Below are positions 39,119 to 48,050 of a DNA stretch of 64,000 nt, piece after piece. The DNA lies in assembly GCA_964530915.1 (NCBI GenBank), contig CAZHCK010000001.1:7942-71941 (forward strand), given 5' to 3'. Made by a program: the position numbers and the translations under genes. The stretch comes from Cloacibacterium sp964530915. Its GTDB lineage: Bacteria > Bacteroidota > Bacteroidia > Flavobacteriales > Weeksellaceae. The notes beneath the pieces were generated by a model. That model was not told the DNA's origin. It saw only the letters and a program-made list of their open reading frames with translations, and did not search any database. Numbering within the stretch: position 1 is the first letter of the stretch; each line of letters begins with the position of its first letter.

Positions 39119-40249
39119 ATGAAAAAACTCAATGTTAAAACCAATTTATTAGACCATTCTCAAGCTAAAGTAAAATTATTAAGTGAATATTTAAAAAGGT
39201 ACTTAAGTATCATAAGTAATGATGGATATACTGAACAAATAAATATTTATGATTTATTTTGCGGACAAGGTTTATATGAAAATGAAGGGCATGGTAGCCC
39301 ATTAGTTATATTAAAGAGTGTAAAAGATAATTACTTTACAATTATTAATCAAAAATCAAATAAAAAACCTAAGATAAATTGTATATTTAATGATATTGAT
39401 ATCACTAAAACAAAAATTTTAATAAATGCTATTGATGAAAAAAAATTGTACTACAAAAACATTGGAAACTTAACAATATCTAATAATGATTATCAAGAAG
39501 AAATAAAAAAACTAAAAATAGAATTTAATAAATTCAAAAACGAAAAAGCTTTTGTCTTTATTGACCCTTACGGATATAAAGAATTGAAAGCAAATGACAT
39601 AAAAGAGTTAATTGGTAATCATAAAAAAAGTGAGATATTATTATGGCTTCCAATACAATTTATGTATAGATTTTCTGATAAGGAAACTCCTGAAGTTTTA
39701 AAAAATTTGATTCTCGATTTAAACATTAATGAAGAAGTTAAAAAATCTGAAAATGTATGGGATTTTATATATTCACTAAAAAAGGGATTTCAAAATCATC
39801 TTGGTGAAAATTATTTTGTGGATAGTTTCACTTTAAAGAAGGAGGAAAATACAGTATTTTGTCTATATTTTTTTACTTCTCATATAAAAGGATATGAAAA
39901 AATGCTTGAATCTAAATGGGAAATAGATACCGAAGAAGGAAGAGGCTGGGAATACAGTGGTAATGCACCTTCATTATTTTTTGAACAAAAAACCAATAAG
40001 CTTGAGGATTTGATTAAAACCTATATAAAATCTGGCAAAAGATATAATTTTGATCTATATCTATTTACTTTAAGAGAAGGGTTTCTAATAAAACATACAA
40101 ACGAAATCTTAACATCATTACAAAACCAAGGAGTTTTGGATGTGATTTTGACAGAATCAGAAACTCCTGCAAGAAAAAAATCATTTTATATAAAATATAT
40201 GAAACCTGATGACGATAATAAAAATAAGGTTTATTTTGTATTAAAATAA
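39119..40249 (+). CDS. tcmP: Three-Cys-motif partner protein TcmP
   Basis: 376 residues. The N-terminal half resembles a Rossmann methyltransferase-like domain: I-N-I-Y-D-L-F-C-G-Q-G near 41-51, I-F-N-D-I-D-I near 89-95 and V-F-I-D-P-Y-G-Y near 141-148. The C-terminal part is a winged-helix-like module. TcmP proteins are defined by adjacency to a Gp37/Gp68-family protein with three cysteines, and that gene follows 8 bases downstream here. No activity is established. The DNA is visibly more AT-rich than the flanking housekeeping genes, which fits acquisition by transfer. Confidence 0.88.
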   Translation: MKKLNVKTNLLDHSQAKVKLLSEYLKRYLSIISNDGYTEQINIYDLFCGQGLYENEGHGSPLVILKSVKDNYFTIINQKSNKKPKINCIFNDIDITKTKILINAIDEKKLYYKNIGNLTISNNDYQEEIKKLKIEFNKFKNEKAFVFIDPYGYKELKANDIKELIGNHKKSEILLWLPIQFMYRFSDKETPEVLKNLILDLNINEEVKKSENVWDFIYSLKKGFQNHLGENYFVDSFTLKKEENTVFCLYFFTSHIKGYEKMLESKWEIDTEEGRGWEYSGNAPSLFFEQKTNKLEDLIKTYIKSGKRYNFDLYLFTLREGFLIKHTNEILTSLQNQGVLDVILTESETPARKKSFYIKYMKPDDDNKNKVYFVLK

Positions 40250-40257
40250 AATAAATT

Positions 40258-40983
40258 ATGGCACAATCAAATATAGAATGGACTGAAATGACATGGAATC
40301 CAACCACTGGCTGTGATAAAATTTCTTCTGGATGTAAATTCTGCTATGCAGAAATTATGTCAAAACGTCTACAAGCTATGGGTGTAGAAAAATACAAGGA
40401 TAACTTTGAAATAAGAACCCATGAAGAAGCATTGAAAATTCCTTTTACATGGAAAAATTCAAAAGTGGTATTTGTCAATTCAATGAGTGATTTATTTCAT
40501 GAAAAAGTACCTATTGAATTCATCAAAAAAGTTTTCAAGGTAATGAATAATAACCCACAACATGTTTTCCAAGTTTTAACTAAAAGAGCAGAAAGATTAT
40601 ATGAATTAAATAAAGAACTAAAATGGACACATAACATTTGGATGGGAGTTTCTGTTGAAAATGATAAAGTAAGAAATCGCATTGATTATTTAAGAAAAAC
40701 AAACGCAAAAGTTAAGTTTCTTTCTATTGAACCATTAATAGGACCCCTTATTAACATAAACTTAACGAATATTGACTGGGTTATTGTTGGGGGAGAAAGC
40801 GGAAACAAACCAAGACCAATGAATGCAGATTGGGTAATTGATATTCAAGAACAATGTGAACAAAATGAAGTCGCTTTTTTCTTCAAGCAATGGGGCGGAA
40901 AAAATAAGAAAGCAAATGGTAGGATTTTAAATGGAAGGACTTATGATGAGATGCCGGAAATAGAACTTCAACATAGTGTTTAA
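40258..40983 (+). CDS. Phage Gp37/Gp68 family protein (three-Cys motif, radical-SAM-like)
   Basis: 241 residues. N-terminal S-N-I-E-W-T-E-M-T-W-N-P-T-T-G-C then C-x3-G-x-K-F-C spacing gives three cysteines near residues 20, 27 and 30 in a CxxxxxxCxxC arrangement that could ligate a cluster, as in the Gp37/Gp68 (DUF5131) family. V-F-V-N-S-M-S-D-L-F-H near 71-81 and G-G-E-S-G-N-K-P-R-P near 178-187 are family landmarks. It occurs in mycobacteriophages and genomic islands. It is probably a redox or radical enzyme acting with TcmP on an unknown substrate. Confidence 0.9.
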   Translation: MAQSNIEWTEMTWNPTTGCDKISSGCKFCYAEIMSKRLQAMGVEKYKDNFEIRTHEEALKIPFTWKNSKVVFVNSMSDLFHEKVPIEFIKKVFKVMNNNPQHVFQVLTKRAERLYELNKELKWTHNIWMGVSVENDKVRNRIDYLRKTNAKVKFLSIEPLIGPLININLTNIDWVIVGGESGNKPRPMNADWVIDIQEQCEQNEVAFFFKQWGGKNKKANGRILNGRTYDEMPEIELQHSV

Positions 40984-41026
40984 ATACAAAACTCTCAATT
41001 TCTTCAATTTATAACCTGATCTCGCG

Positions 41027-41042
41027 GATTTATAATCCGTGA
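41027..41042. repeat. 16-bp direct repeat, left copy
   Basis: GATTTATAATCCGTGA. The identical 16 bases occur at 41442-41457, flanking the 107-residue ORF. With the preceding CG, the left copy also forms a small CGGATT-TAT-AATCCG dyad. Confidence 0.7.
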
Positions 41043-41126
41043 GTTTCACTTAACCAACACAAATAAGCATTTTTAAAGCATGCTTAAACAAAAAAACAGG
41101 TCAAAAATAACTTTTTTGAAAAAAAA

Positions 41127-41450
41127 ATGAATACTATAAATCACTATTCAATATCTGAAGCCATAAAAGAGTTAAATAAAGTTGGCAATATAAATCTTGT
41201 CAAAAAACTGGAAAGAATATTGAAATATAACGAAATAAAAAAACCTGAGTTACATAACAAAAAAGACGACAAAACAACTAGCCATTATAAAGTAAATCTA
41301 ACCTATGATGACTTAGAAACAATCAAAGATTTGTTTCTTGATTTAGAAGTTGCTAGTTTAACAATTGATGGAGAAGCTGGTGCCTATACAGAAAAATACG
41401 TTACTCTTTTGAATAATTGGTCTACCATATCTGATAATTCAGATTTATAA
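41127..41450 (+). CDS. Hypothetical protein of the TcmP island, 107 residues
   Basis: No family recognised. It is mostly helical, lysine- and leucine-rich, beginning M-N-T-I-N-H-Y-S-I-S-E-A-I-K-E-L. The C-terminal part has an acidic segment (Y-D-D-L-E-T-I-K-D-L-F-L-D-L-E-V). It is AT-rich like tcmP. The last codons fall in the right copy of a 16-bp direct repeat whose left copy lies 85 bases before the start, so it may be a small inserted cassette. It could be a regulatory or immunity-type partner; that is speculation. Confidence 0.6.
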   Translation: MNTINHYSISEAIKELNKVGNINLVKKLERILKYNEIKKPELHNKKDDKTTSHYKVNLTYDDLETIKDLFLDLEVASLTIDGEAGAYTEKYVTLLNNWSTISDNSDL

Positions 41451-41457
41451 TCCGTGA
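41442..41457. repeat. 16-bp direct repeat, right copy
   Basis: GATTTATAATCCGTGA, identical to 41027-41042. It overlaps the stop codon of the 107-residue ORF. Confidence 0.7.
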
Positions 41458-41480
41458 CTCCATTCAATAAAAAAAACCAA

Positions 41481-41505
41481 AACCTCTGCCTTCGCAGAGG
41501 TTTTT
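41481..41505 (+). terminator. Terminator at the end of the TcmP island
   Basis: AACCTCTGC-CTTC-GCAGAGGTT followed by T. Confidence 0.85.
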
Positions 41506-41556
41506 CTATGAAAGAACATCTACTTCACTTCGGGTAAAAGAGCAGTCATGCTTCGT

Positions 41557-41636
41557 GTTTGCTCGTGGTTTGTTCGTGTTTCCTTCGAATCAAGCTCGAA
41601 AAAGTACCATAAATTACGAACAAAGCACGAACAAAC
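41557..41636. repeat. Imperfect inverted repeat with doubled half-sites
   Basis: The left arm 41557-41578 is two GTTTG(C/T)TCGTG units; the right arm 41615-41636 is two ACGAACAAA units. The 22-base arms match at 19 positions. It lies in the 292-base gap between the island and the NUDIX gene, which holds no gene. Confidence 0.6.
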
Positions 41637-41742
41637 GTAAAAGGAAACTCAACTCAGACCCTAACTTGAGACATAAAAAATCTTATCAACATTTAACAAT
41701 CCTTTAAAACATGCTCTGCTAAAAATTCCCTATTTTTGAGAG

Positions 41743-42372
41743 ATGCAAAATTCTTTAGAAATACTATTACAGCAGTTACAAGATGCAGAGTTGGGTGGTT
41801 TTGATGCGCAAAAAATCTATGCGCCACCTTATCGTTCTTTGCTCACGCAAGAAGAAATTTTGGCCAAAAATCCTAAATACGCCGCCGTCAATATTTTACT
41901 CTATCCCAAAAACGGAGAATGGCACTTTCCGCTCATTCACAGAACGCACAATGAAAACGACAGACATTCTGGGCAGATTTCGCTTCCTGGTGGTAAAAAA
42001 GATGACACCGATGCAGATTTTGCAGAAACCGCCATCAGAGAAACTTGGGAAGAAATTGGCGTTACCATGTCTCAAATCAAAATCGTGAGAGAACTCTCCC
42101 CTATTTATATTCCGCCAAGTAATTTTTTTGTGTATGCTTTTCTGTCTTACACCGAAAATTGTCCAGATTTTAATCATCAACAAACCGAAGTTCAAGAAAT
42201 TTTAGAAGTTCCGCTTTCCGTGATTCGAGACTTACCAAAACCTCCTCTAACCATGGAATTGCCACGAACCAACGGATATAAAGTACCTTATTTTGATTTC
42301 CAAAACCACAAAATTTGGGGCGCCACTTCTATGATTTTGAGTGAATTGAACGAGTTGCTAAAAAATGTTTAA
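41743..42372 (+). CDS. NUDIX hydrolase, CoA pyrophosphatase-like
   Basis: 209 residues. The Nudix box G-G-x-x-D-D-x5-A-x-R-E-x-W-E-E-I-G is present near 83-105, preceded by the CoA-specific segment H-R-T-H-N-E-N-D-R-H-S-G-Q-I-S-L-P near 66-82. This points to hydrolysis of CoA or acyl-CoA to phosphopantetheine and 3',5'-ADP, a clean-up of oxidised CoA in the cytosol. Length and motif order match the NudL/NUDT7 group. It is the first gene of a same-strand run with the acyltransferase and Mur ligase. Confidence 0.9.
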   Translation: MQNSLEILLQQLQDAELGGFDAQKIYAPPYRSLLTQEEILAKNPKYAAVNILLYPKNGEWHFPLIHRTHNENDRHSGQISLPGGKKDDTDADFAETAIRETWEEIGVTMSQIKIVRELSPIYIPPSNFFVYAFLSYTENCPDFNHQQTEVQEILEVPLSVIRDLPKPPLTMELPRTNGYKVPYFDFQNHKIWGATSMILSELNELLKNV

Positions 42373-42465
42373 ATTTGCAAAGTCCGCAGTCTATTTTATC
42401 AATACTAGACAATAGCGTTTTTATCATTTGTGTTTAATAAAATTTGGCTTCAAGCTGCTTGAAAA

Positions 42466-43269
42466 ATGGCGAAGAAAAGCATTTTTACAGATTCTTTCGG
42501 GAATATTTACTTTTTAAAGAGATTTATCATCTTCATCTTGGGAATGATTTCCTACAGAAGATTTAATGGGTTCAACAAACTGAAAATTACAGGAACCGAG
42601 CATTTGGTAAACCTCCCGAAAACCAATGTGTTATTCGTATCCAATCACCAAACGTATTTTGCTGATGTAGCAGCAATGTACCACGTTTTCTGTGCTGTGA
42701 ATAATGGATATATGAACACCATCAAAAATCCTGTTTATCTGCTCAATCCAAAAGTAGATTTCTACTACGTAGCTGCAGAAGAAACCATGAATAAAGGGAT
42801 TTTGGCAAGAATTTTTAAATTGGCGGGTGCAGTTACGGTAAAAAGAACTTGGCGCGCCGAAGGAAAAAATGTGAACAGAATGGTAGATTTAAGAGAAGTA
42901 GAAAATATTCTGAAAGCGCTAGATAATGGTTGGGTGATTTCTTTTCCGCAAGGAACTACTTCTGCTTTTGCACAAGGCAGAAAAGGAACAGCTAAACTCG
43001 TTCAGCAACAACGTTCTATCGTTATTCCTATCAAAATCAATGGATTCCGTAGAGCTTTTGACAAAAAAGGATTGAGAGTAAAAGTGACAGGTGTAGAACC
43101 AACGATGCAATTTAAGGCTCCATTAGACATAGATTACGACAACGAAAAAGCGGAAGATATTCTTAACAAAATTATGCACGCCATCGAGCAAACACCTGAG
43201 CATAATGTGCTTCACGATTACGACAAAGAATATCAGGAGCGCAAAAAACAAGAGAAAAAAGACGAGTAA
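42466..43269 (+). CDS. 1-acyl-sn-glycerol-3-phosphate acyltransferase-like protein
   Basis: 267 residues of the PlsC family. The catalytic N-H-Q-T-Y-F-A-D (HX4D) lies near residues 62-69 and the second motif F-P-Q-G-T-T-S near 165-171 replaces the usual FPEG(T/S). A hydrophobic segment near 17-30 would associate it with the inner membrane. It transfers an acyl chain to lysophosphatidate or a related lipid. Gln in place of Glu in the second box is a small departure from consensus, and a different acceptor is possible. Confidence 0.85.
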   Translation: MAKKSIFTDSFGNIYFLKRFIIFILGMISYRRFNGFNKLKITGTEHLVNLPKTNVLFVSNHQTYFADVAAMYHVFCAVNNGYMNTIKNPVYLLNPKVDFYYVAAEETMNKGILARIFKLAGAVTVKRTWRAEGKNVNRMVDLREVENILKALDNGWVISFPQGTTSAFAQGRKGTAKLVQQQRSIVIPIKINGFRRAFDKKGLRVKVTGVEPTMQFKAPLDIDYDNEKAEDILNKIMHAIEQTPEHNVLHDYDKEYQERKKQEKKDE

Positions 43270-43286
43270 ACTTAATTTCTGAAATT

Positions 43287-43314
43287 TTACTTGGCTCTTT
43301 TTACTTGGCTCTTT
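43287..43314. repeat. Perfect 14-nt tandem duplication
   Basis: TTACTTGGCTCTTT occurs twice head to tail in the 62-base gap between the acyltransferase and mpl-like genes. Confidence 0.8.
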
Positions 43315-43331
43315 TTAATTTTAATTAAAAC

Positions 43332-44672
43332 ATGAACATTCATTTCATTGCAATTGGCGGTGCTGCGATGCACAATCTTGCCATAGCTCTCAAAAATAAA
43401 GGTTACCAAATCACAGGTTCAGATGATGCTATTTTTGAACCTTCTCTTTCTCAATTGCAAAAAAACGGACTTCTTCCTGAAAGTTTAGGTTGGTTTCCTG
43501 AGAAAATTTCTGAAAATCTAGATGCAGTCATTTTAGGAATGCACGCCAAAAAAGATAATCCAGAACTCTTGAAAGCTCAAGAACTAGGCATTAAAATCTA
43601 TTCTTATCCAGAATTTCTGTACGAAAAGAGCAAAGAAAAAACCAGAGTGGTTATTGCAGGTTCTCATGGAAAAACCACCATTACTTCGATGGTTCTTCAT
43701 GCTTTACAATACCATTATTTTGACACAGATTTTATGGTGGGAGCGCCATTAGATGGTTTTGATTGCATGGTGAAAATTTCTTCGGAAAATGATTTCATTA
43801 TCTTGGAAGGAGATGAATATCTTTCTTCGCCGATAGATTCTAGTCCGAAATTCTTGCATTATCATCCGAATATTGCTTTGATTTCTGGGATTTCTTGGGA
43901 TCACATCAATGTTTTCAAAACAGAGGAAGAATATGTAGACGCTTTTAGAAATTTCATTAAAAACATTACTTCTGGTGGAATTTTAGTGTACAATGAAGAA
44001 GATGAAACCGTAGTAAAACTGGTAGACGAAGCGGAGAATTATTTCAGAAAAATGCCTTACAAAACGCCCAACTACGAAACCAAAAACGGCAAAACTTCAG
44101 TAGAGACAGAAATGGGGCAAATTCCGCTTAAAATTTTCGGAAAGCACAATTTACTGAATTTAGAAGGAGCAAGGCTTATTTGTAATCAATTGGGCATTCT
44201 AGACGAAGATTTTTATGAAGCTATGATGAGTTTCTCTGGCGCATCGAAACGTTTAGAAAAGGTAAAAAGAAATGACGAAATCATTTTGTACAGAGATTTT
44301 GCACACGCTCCGAGCAAAGTAAAAGCATCCGTAGAAGCTTTTGCAGAACAATTTCCCGCGATGAATAAAGTAGGTTTTCTAGAACTCCACACCTACTCTT
44401 CTCTGAATCCAGCGTTTTTGCCAAAATATAAAAATACTTTAGCCCAACTCGATGAAGCGGTGGTTTTCTATGATTTGGAAGCTTTGAAAATTAAAAACAT
44501 GACTCCCATTTCTCCTGAATTGATTAAAGAATCTTTCGGGAAAGAAAATTTACAGGTTTTTACCAATGTGGATGATTTGAAAAATTTTTGGCAAAATCTG
44601 GAAAAATCAAATTCTGCTTTTCTGATGATGAGTAGCGGAAATCTTGGCGGAATTTCTTTGACCGAAAACTAA
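43332..44672 (+). CDS. mpl: Mur ligase family protein, Mpl-like (murein tripeptide recycling)
   Basis: 446 residues, a Mur ligase. N-terminal Rossmann domain with I-G-G-A-A-M-H-N-L-A (8-17, the Mpl/MurC pattern G-G-x-x-M-x-x-L-A), ATP-binding A-G-S-H-G-K-T-T near 110-117, central E-G-D-E-Y near 155-159, and the C-terminal R-D-F-A-H-A-P-S-K-V near 318-327. Mpl joins L-Ala-D-Glu-meso-DAP to UDP-MurNAc during peptidoglycan recycling. MurC is the main alternative, but the M-H-N-L-A and D-F-A-H-A-P signatures favour Mpl. Confidence 0.88.
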   Translation: MNIHFIAIGGAAMHNLAIALKNKGYQITGSDDAIFEPSLSQLQKNGLLPESLGWFPEKISENLDAVILGMHAKKDNPELLKAQELGIKIYSYPEFLYEKSKEKTRVVIAGSHGKTTITSMVLHALQYHYFDTDFMVGAPLDGFDCMVKISSENDFIILEGDEYLSSPIDSSPKFLHYHPNIALISGISWDHINVFKTEEEYVDAFRNFIKNITSGGILVYNEEDETVVKLVDEAENYFRKMPYKTPNYETKNGKTSVETEMGQIPLKIFGKHNLLNLEGARLICNQLGILDEDFYEAMMSFSGASKRLEKVKRNDEIILYRDFAHAPSKVKASVEAFAEQFPAMNKVGFLELHTYSSLNPAFLPKYKNTLAQLDEAVVFYDLEALKIKNMTPISPELIKESFGKENLQVFTNVDDLKNFWQNLEKSNSAFLMMSSGNLGGISLTEN

Positions 44673-44759
44673 TATTTTTCTCAAAAAATTAAGATTTTTT
44701 TTCGCTAACTATTTCATATTCAAAATATTTTATTAATTTTAAAAACACACTAAAACCAC

Positions 44760-45194
44760 ATGAATATGAGAACTATAAAACACATTCTTGATAGAAAATC
44801 AAGAGAACTCGCCATCATCGAACCTGAAAAAACCGTTTTCGAAGCTTTAAAATTAATGGCAGACAAAAACATAGGCTCTGTTATTGTAATGGAAGGAACA
44901 CGATATCTCGGCATTCTTTCGGAGAGAAATTACGCAAGACAAGTTGTGCTTCTCAACAAAAGTTCTAAGGAACTTGCGGTAAGAGAAATTATGAGAACAG
45001 ACCTCCCAAAACTTTCTAAAAATGACCCTATCGAAAAATGTATGGAAATCATGACTCAACTCAATGTGAGATATTTGCCAGTGGTAGAAAATGAAACACT
45101 CATCGGTCTAATTTCTGTAAAAGACCTTCTAGACGAAGTTTTATTGCACCAAAAAGACGTCATCGAAAATCTTACCCACTATATCAACACTTAA
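44760..45194 (+). CDS. CBS-domain protein
   Basis: 144 residues made of two CBS domains (about 12-65 and 80-138) with landmarks N-I-G-S-V-I-V-M near 38-45, G-I-L-S-E-R-N-Y-A-R near 52-61, R-Y-L-P-V-V near 106-111 and G-L-I-S-V-K-D near 119-125. CBS pairs bind adenine nucleotides and act as energy sensors. There is no catalytic domain, so it presumably regulates a partner. Start is either ATG 44760 or ATG 44766. A terminator follows. Confidence 0.92.
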   Translation: MNMRTIKHILDRKSRELAIIEPEKTVFEALKLMADKNIGSVIVMEGTRYLGILSERNYARQVVLLNKSSKELAVREIMRTDLPKLSKNDPIEKCMEIMTQLNVRYLPVVENETLIGLISVKDLLDEVLLHQKDVIENLTHYINT

Positions 45195-45223
45195 ATTTTT
45201 CGCCTGAACTAATACCATTTCTC

Positions 45224-45249
45224 CTCCCGAAATCCATCGGGAGTTTTTT
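45224..45249 (+). terminator. Terminator after the CBS gene
   Basis: CTCCCGA / TCGGGAG with T-run. Confidence 0.85.
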
Positions 45250-45305
45250 ATGGAGTGAGATTTCTAAATTTTATTATATTTGGGAAAATCAGAACATCAG
45301 TAGAA

Positions 45306-46493
45306 ATGAGATACACCACATTAGGAAAAATTCCGCAAAAAAGGCATACCATTTTTAAATCCGAGGAAGGGAATTTCTATTACGAACAGCTTTTTGGGAC
45401 TGAAGGTTTTCACGGAATCTCTTCGTTACTGTATCATATTCACAGACCTACACAGATTAAATCTATTGGGACACCAAAAGATGTTACTCCAAAAATTGCA
45501 GTAGACCGAAACATCACGCCCAGAATGTTTAAAGGTGTACAAGTAACTCCCGAAAATGATTATTTAGAAAGTAGAAAAGTTTTGTTGTTAAACAACGATT
45601 TAAAAATGGGCTTAGCAAAGCCAAAAAAATCTACTGATTATTTTTACAAAAATGCAGAGTGTGATGAACTGCTTTTCGTACACGAAGGAAAAGGCACACT
45701 GAAAACCTTTGTAGGTAATTTAGACTTCGAAAAAGGAGATTACCTCATCATACCAAGAGGAACGATTTATCAAGTAGAGTTAGAAACTACAGAAAATGTT
45801 TTTTTCTTTTTAGAAGCACATTCACCGATTTATACGCCAAAAAGATACAGAAATGAGTTCGGGCAATTGCTGGAACATTCGCCTTTTTGCGAACGAGATA
45901 TTATCGCTCCCACTTTTGTAGAACCCAAAGACGAAAAAGGAGAATTTCTCATTAAAGTAAAAAAAGAAAACTTGATTTGGGATTTTATTTACGCTACGCA
46001 TCCTTTTGATGTGGTAGGTTGGGACGGTTATTTCTACCCTTATAAATTTAATATCAAAAATTTTGAACCAATTACTGGAAGAGTGCATTTACCACCACCG
46101 ATTCATCAGAATTTTGAAGCGCATAATTTTGTGATTTGTTCTTTTGTGGCGAGAATGTACGATTATCATCCTCAAGCCATTCCTGCACCATATAATCATT
46201 CTAATATAGATTCAGACGAGGTTCTTTTTTACACTGAAGGAGATTTTATGAGCAGAAATCACATTGACTTAATGGACTTTACCCTTCATCCTGGCGGAAT
46301 TGTTCACGGACCTCATCCTGGTGCGATGGAAAGAAGCATTGGCAAAAAATTCACCGAAGAATACGCGGTAATGGTAGATCCTTTCAGGCCACTTAAAATC
46401 ACAGAAGAAGCGATGAAAGTGGAAGATAAATCCTACGCTACCAGTTGGTTAGATACCGAAGAAAATTATTTACACGACAGAAGTCAAGAGTAA
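45306..46493 (+). CDS. hmgA: Homogentisate 1,2-dioxygenase
   Basis: Opens the homogentisate ring to maleylacetoacetate in tyrosine/phenylalanine catabolism. 395 residues from ATG 45306 (MRYTTLGK). The cupin core holds the Fe(II) region P-G-G-I-V-H-G-P-H-P-G-A near 332-343 with its paired His residues, and an E in this region completes the ligand set. D-E-L-L-F-V-H-E-G-K-G-T near 120-131 and I-I-P-R-G-T-I-Y-Q-V near 148-157 are conserved. It belongs with hppD and fahA downstream, although a CoA transferase and a regulator separate them. Confidence 0.94.
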   Translation: MRYTTLGKIPQKRHTIFKSEEGNFYYEQLFGTEGFHGISSLLYHIHRPTQIKSIGTPKDVTPKIAVDRNITPRMFKGVQVTPENDYLESRKVLLLNNDLKMGLAKPKKSTDYFYKNAECDELLFVHEGKGTLKTFVGNLDFEKGDYLIIPRGTIYQVELETTENVFFFLEAHSPIYTPKRYRNEFGQLLEHSPFCERDIIAPTFVEPKDEKGEFLIKVKKENLIWDFIYATHPFDVVGWDGYFYPYKFNIKNFEPITGRVHLPPPIHQNFEAHNFVICSFVARMYDYHPQAIPAPYNHSNIDSDEVLFYTEGDFMSRNHIDLMDFTLHPGGIVHGPHPGAMERSIGKKFTEEYAVMVDPFRPLKITEEAMKVEDKSYATSWLDTEENYLHDRSQE

Positions 46494-46632
46494 AAACCCG
46501 AATAAATATTTAAAAATTTTATGGGTTAAAAATTCCTATTTTTATGCACTTTAGCACAAAAACAGGTAAATATTATCAAAAAATCAGAAGTTTATTTGAT
46601 AAATCTCATCTTTTACATTCTTCATAAAAATG

Positions 46633-46640
46633 TAACTTTG
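46633..46640 (+). promoter_or_regulatory. -7 element (TAACTTTG) of the CoA transferase gene
   Basis: A perfect TAnnTTTG 48 bases before the ATG at 46689. Confidence 0.5.
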
Positions 46641-46688
46641 GGAAACAGAGAAAATTGAAAAGTTTAGAAACATAAAAACGATTATATT

Positions 46689-47972
46689 ATGTATAATTAC
46701 GTCACGGCAGAAGAAGCCTTATCACTTGTCCAGAGCAACCAAAGAATATTTTTTCACGGGAGTGCTTGTACTCCTAATTATTTGATTTCGGAATTAGCAA
46801 AGCAAGCCCACAGATTAAGAGATGTAGAGGTGGTTTCCATCACCGTTCAAGGTGAAGTAGAAATCGCAAAACCAGAATATAGAGACAGTTTTTACATCAA
46901 CTCTCTTTTTGTTTCGGCACCGGTAAGAGAAGCGGTAAACAGTGACAGAGGAGATTTTGTTCCCGTTTTTTTGAGTGAAATTCCTATTTTATTTAAAAAC
47001 AATATTCTTCCATTAGATGTAGCTATTATTCAGGTTTCACCACCAGATCAGCATGGTTATTGTTCCCTAGGAACTTCTGTAGATGTAGCGAGAAGTGCCG
47101 TAGATTCTGCAAAATATGTGATTGCACAGGTAAATCCTAAAATGCCAAGAACGCTAGGAGATTCTATGCTTCATGTAAAAAGAATTGATAAAATGGTGTG
47201 GCATGAAACCGATTTATTAACGGTAGATTATGCTGCGAAAGTTTCTGATGATGAAAGAACCATCGGAAAATACATTGCCGAAATGGTAGAAGATAAATCT
47301 ACGCTTCAAATGGGAATTGGTACGATTCCAGATGCGGTTCTAAGTTCACTACACAATCACAAGGATTTAGGTGTACATACCGAGATGATTAGTGACGGAA
47401 TCATAGATTTAGTTGCGAATGACGTAGTAAATAATAAATACAAAGGAACACACCTCAATAAAACCATTACTGCGTTTTGTTTTGGGACAAAAAAATTATA
47501 CGATTTCATAGACAATAATCCTTCTTTTCAGTTTATGGATGTTACCCATGTAAACAATCCATCCATCATTAGAAGAAATAAAAAATTAGTAGCCATCAAT
47601 TCTGCTATAGAAGTTGATTTAACTGGTCAAGTTTGTGCAGATTCTATCGGAACGTATCAATATTCAGGAATTGGCGGACAAATGGATTTTATTCGTGGAG
47701 CAGCACTTTCTGAAGGTGGAAAACCTATTATTGCCCTTACTTCTAGAACCAAAAAAGGAGTTCCTAGAATTGTACCTTACTTAAAAGAAGGAGCTGGTGT
47801 AGTAACGACCAGAGGTCATATTCACTATGTGGTAACAGAATATGGAGTTGCTTATCTCTATGGAAAAAACATGAGACAGCGCGCAAAACTTCTCATAGAC
47901 ATTGCCCATCCTGATGACAGAGAAATGCTAGACAAATTCTGCTTCGAACGATTTAAATCACACGCATTGTAA
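46689..47972 (+). CDS. Acetyl-CoA hydrolase/transferase family protein
   Basis: 427 residues of the family that includes 4-hydroxybutyrate CoA transferase and succinyl-CoA:acetate CoA transferases. L-Q-M-G-I-G-T-I-P-D-A-V near 207-218 is the family glycine loop, H-T-E-M-I-S-D-G near 231-238 provides the candidate catalytic Glu, and G-G-Q-M-D-F-I-R-G-A near 333-342 is conserved. It moves CoA between short-chain acids. Placement between hmgA and hppD suggests activation of acetoacetate made by fumarylacetoacetase, which is inference. It has its own promoter and terminator. Confidence 0.88.
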   Translation: MYNYVTAEEALSLVQSNQRIFFHGSACTPNYLISELAKQAHRLRDVEVVSITVQGEVEIAKPEYRDSFYINSLFVSAPVREAVNSDRGDFVPVFLSEIPILFKNNILPLDVAIIQVSPPDQHGYCSLGTSVDVARSAVDSAKYVIAQVNPKMPRTLGDSMLHVKRIDKMVWHETDLLTVDYAAKVSDDERTIGKYIAEMVEDKSTLQMGIGTIPDAVLSSLHNHKDLGVHTEMISDGIIDLVANDVVNNKYKGTHLNKTITAFCFGTKKLYDFIDNNPSFQFMDVTHVNNPSIIRRNKKLVAINSAIEVDLTGQVCADSIGTYQYSGIGGQMDFIRGAALSEGGKPIIALTSRTKKGVPRIVPYLKEGAGVVTTRGHIHYVVTEYGVAYLYGKNMRQRAKLLIDIAHPDDREMLDKFCFERFKSHAL

Positions 47973-47980
47973 ACTTTTAG

Positions 47981-48007
47981 AACCTATCTTTTTGATAGGT
48001 TTTTTTA
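47981..48007 (+). terminator. Terminator after the CoA transferase gene
   Basis: AACCTATC / GATAGGTT followed by T. Confidence 0.85.
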
Positions 48008-48050
48008 TGAGTCATAAAAATTTTATAAATTTAAATACTCAAAAAACACC

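Noticed and set aside
39119..40983. Calling the TcmP pair a proven defence system
   Set aside because: The families are uncharacterised. Island context alone does not show a defence role.
43287..43314. Tandem 14-nt duplication as a regulatory element
   Set aside because: It looks like simple replication slippage; no further support.
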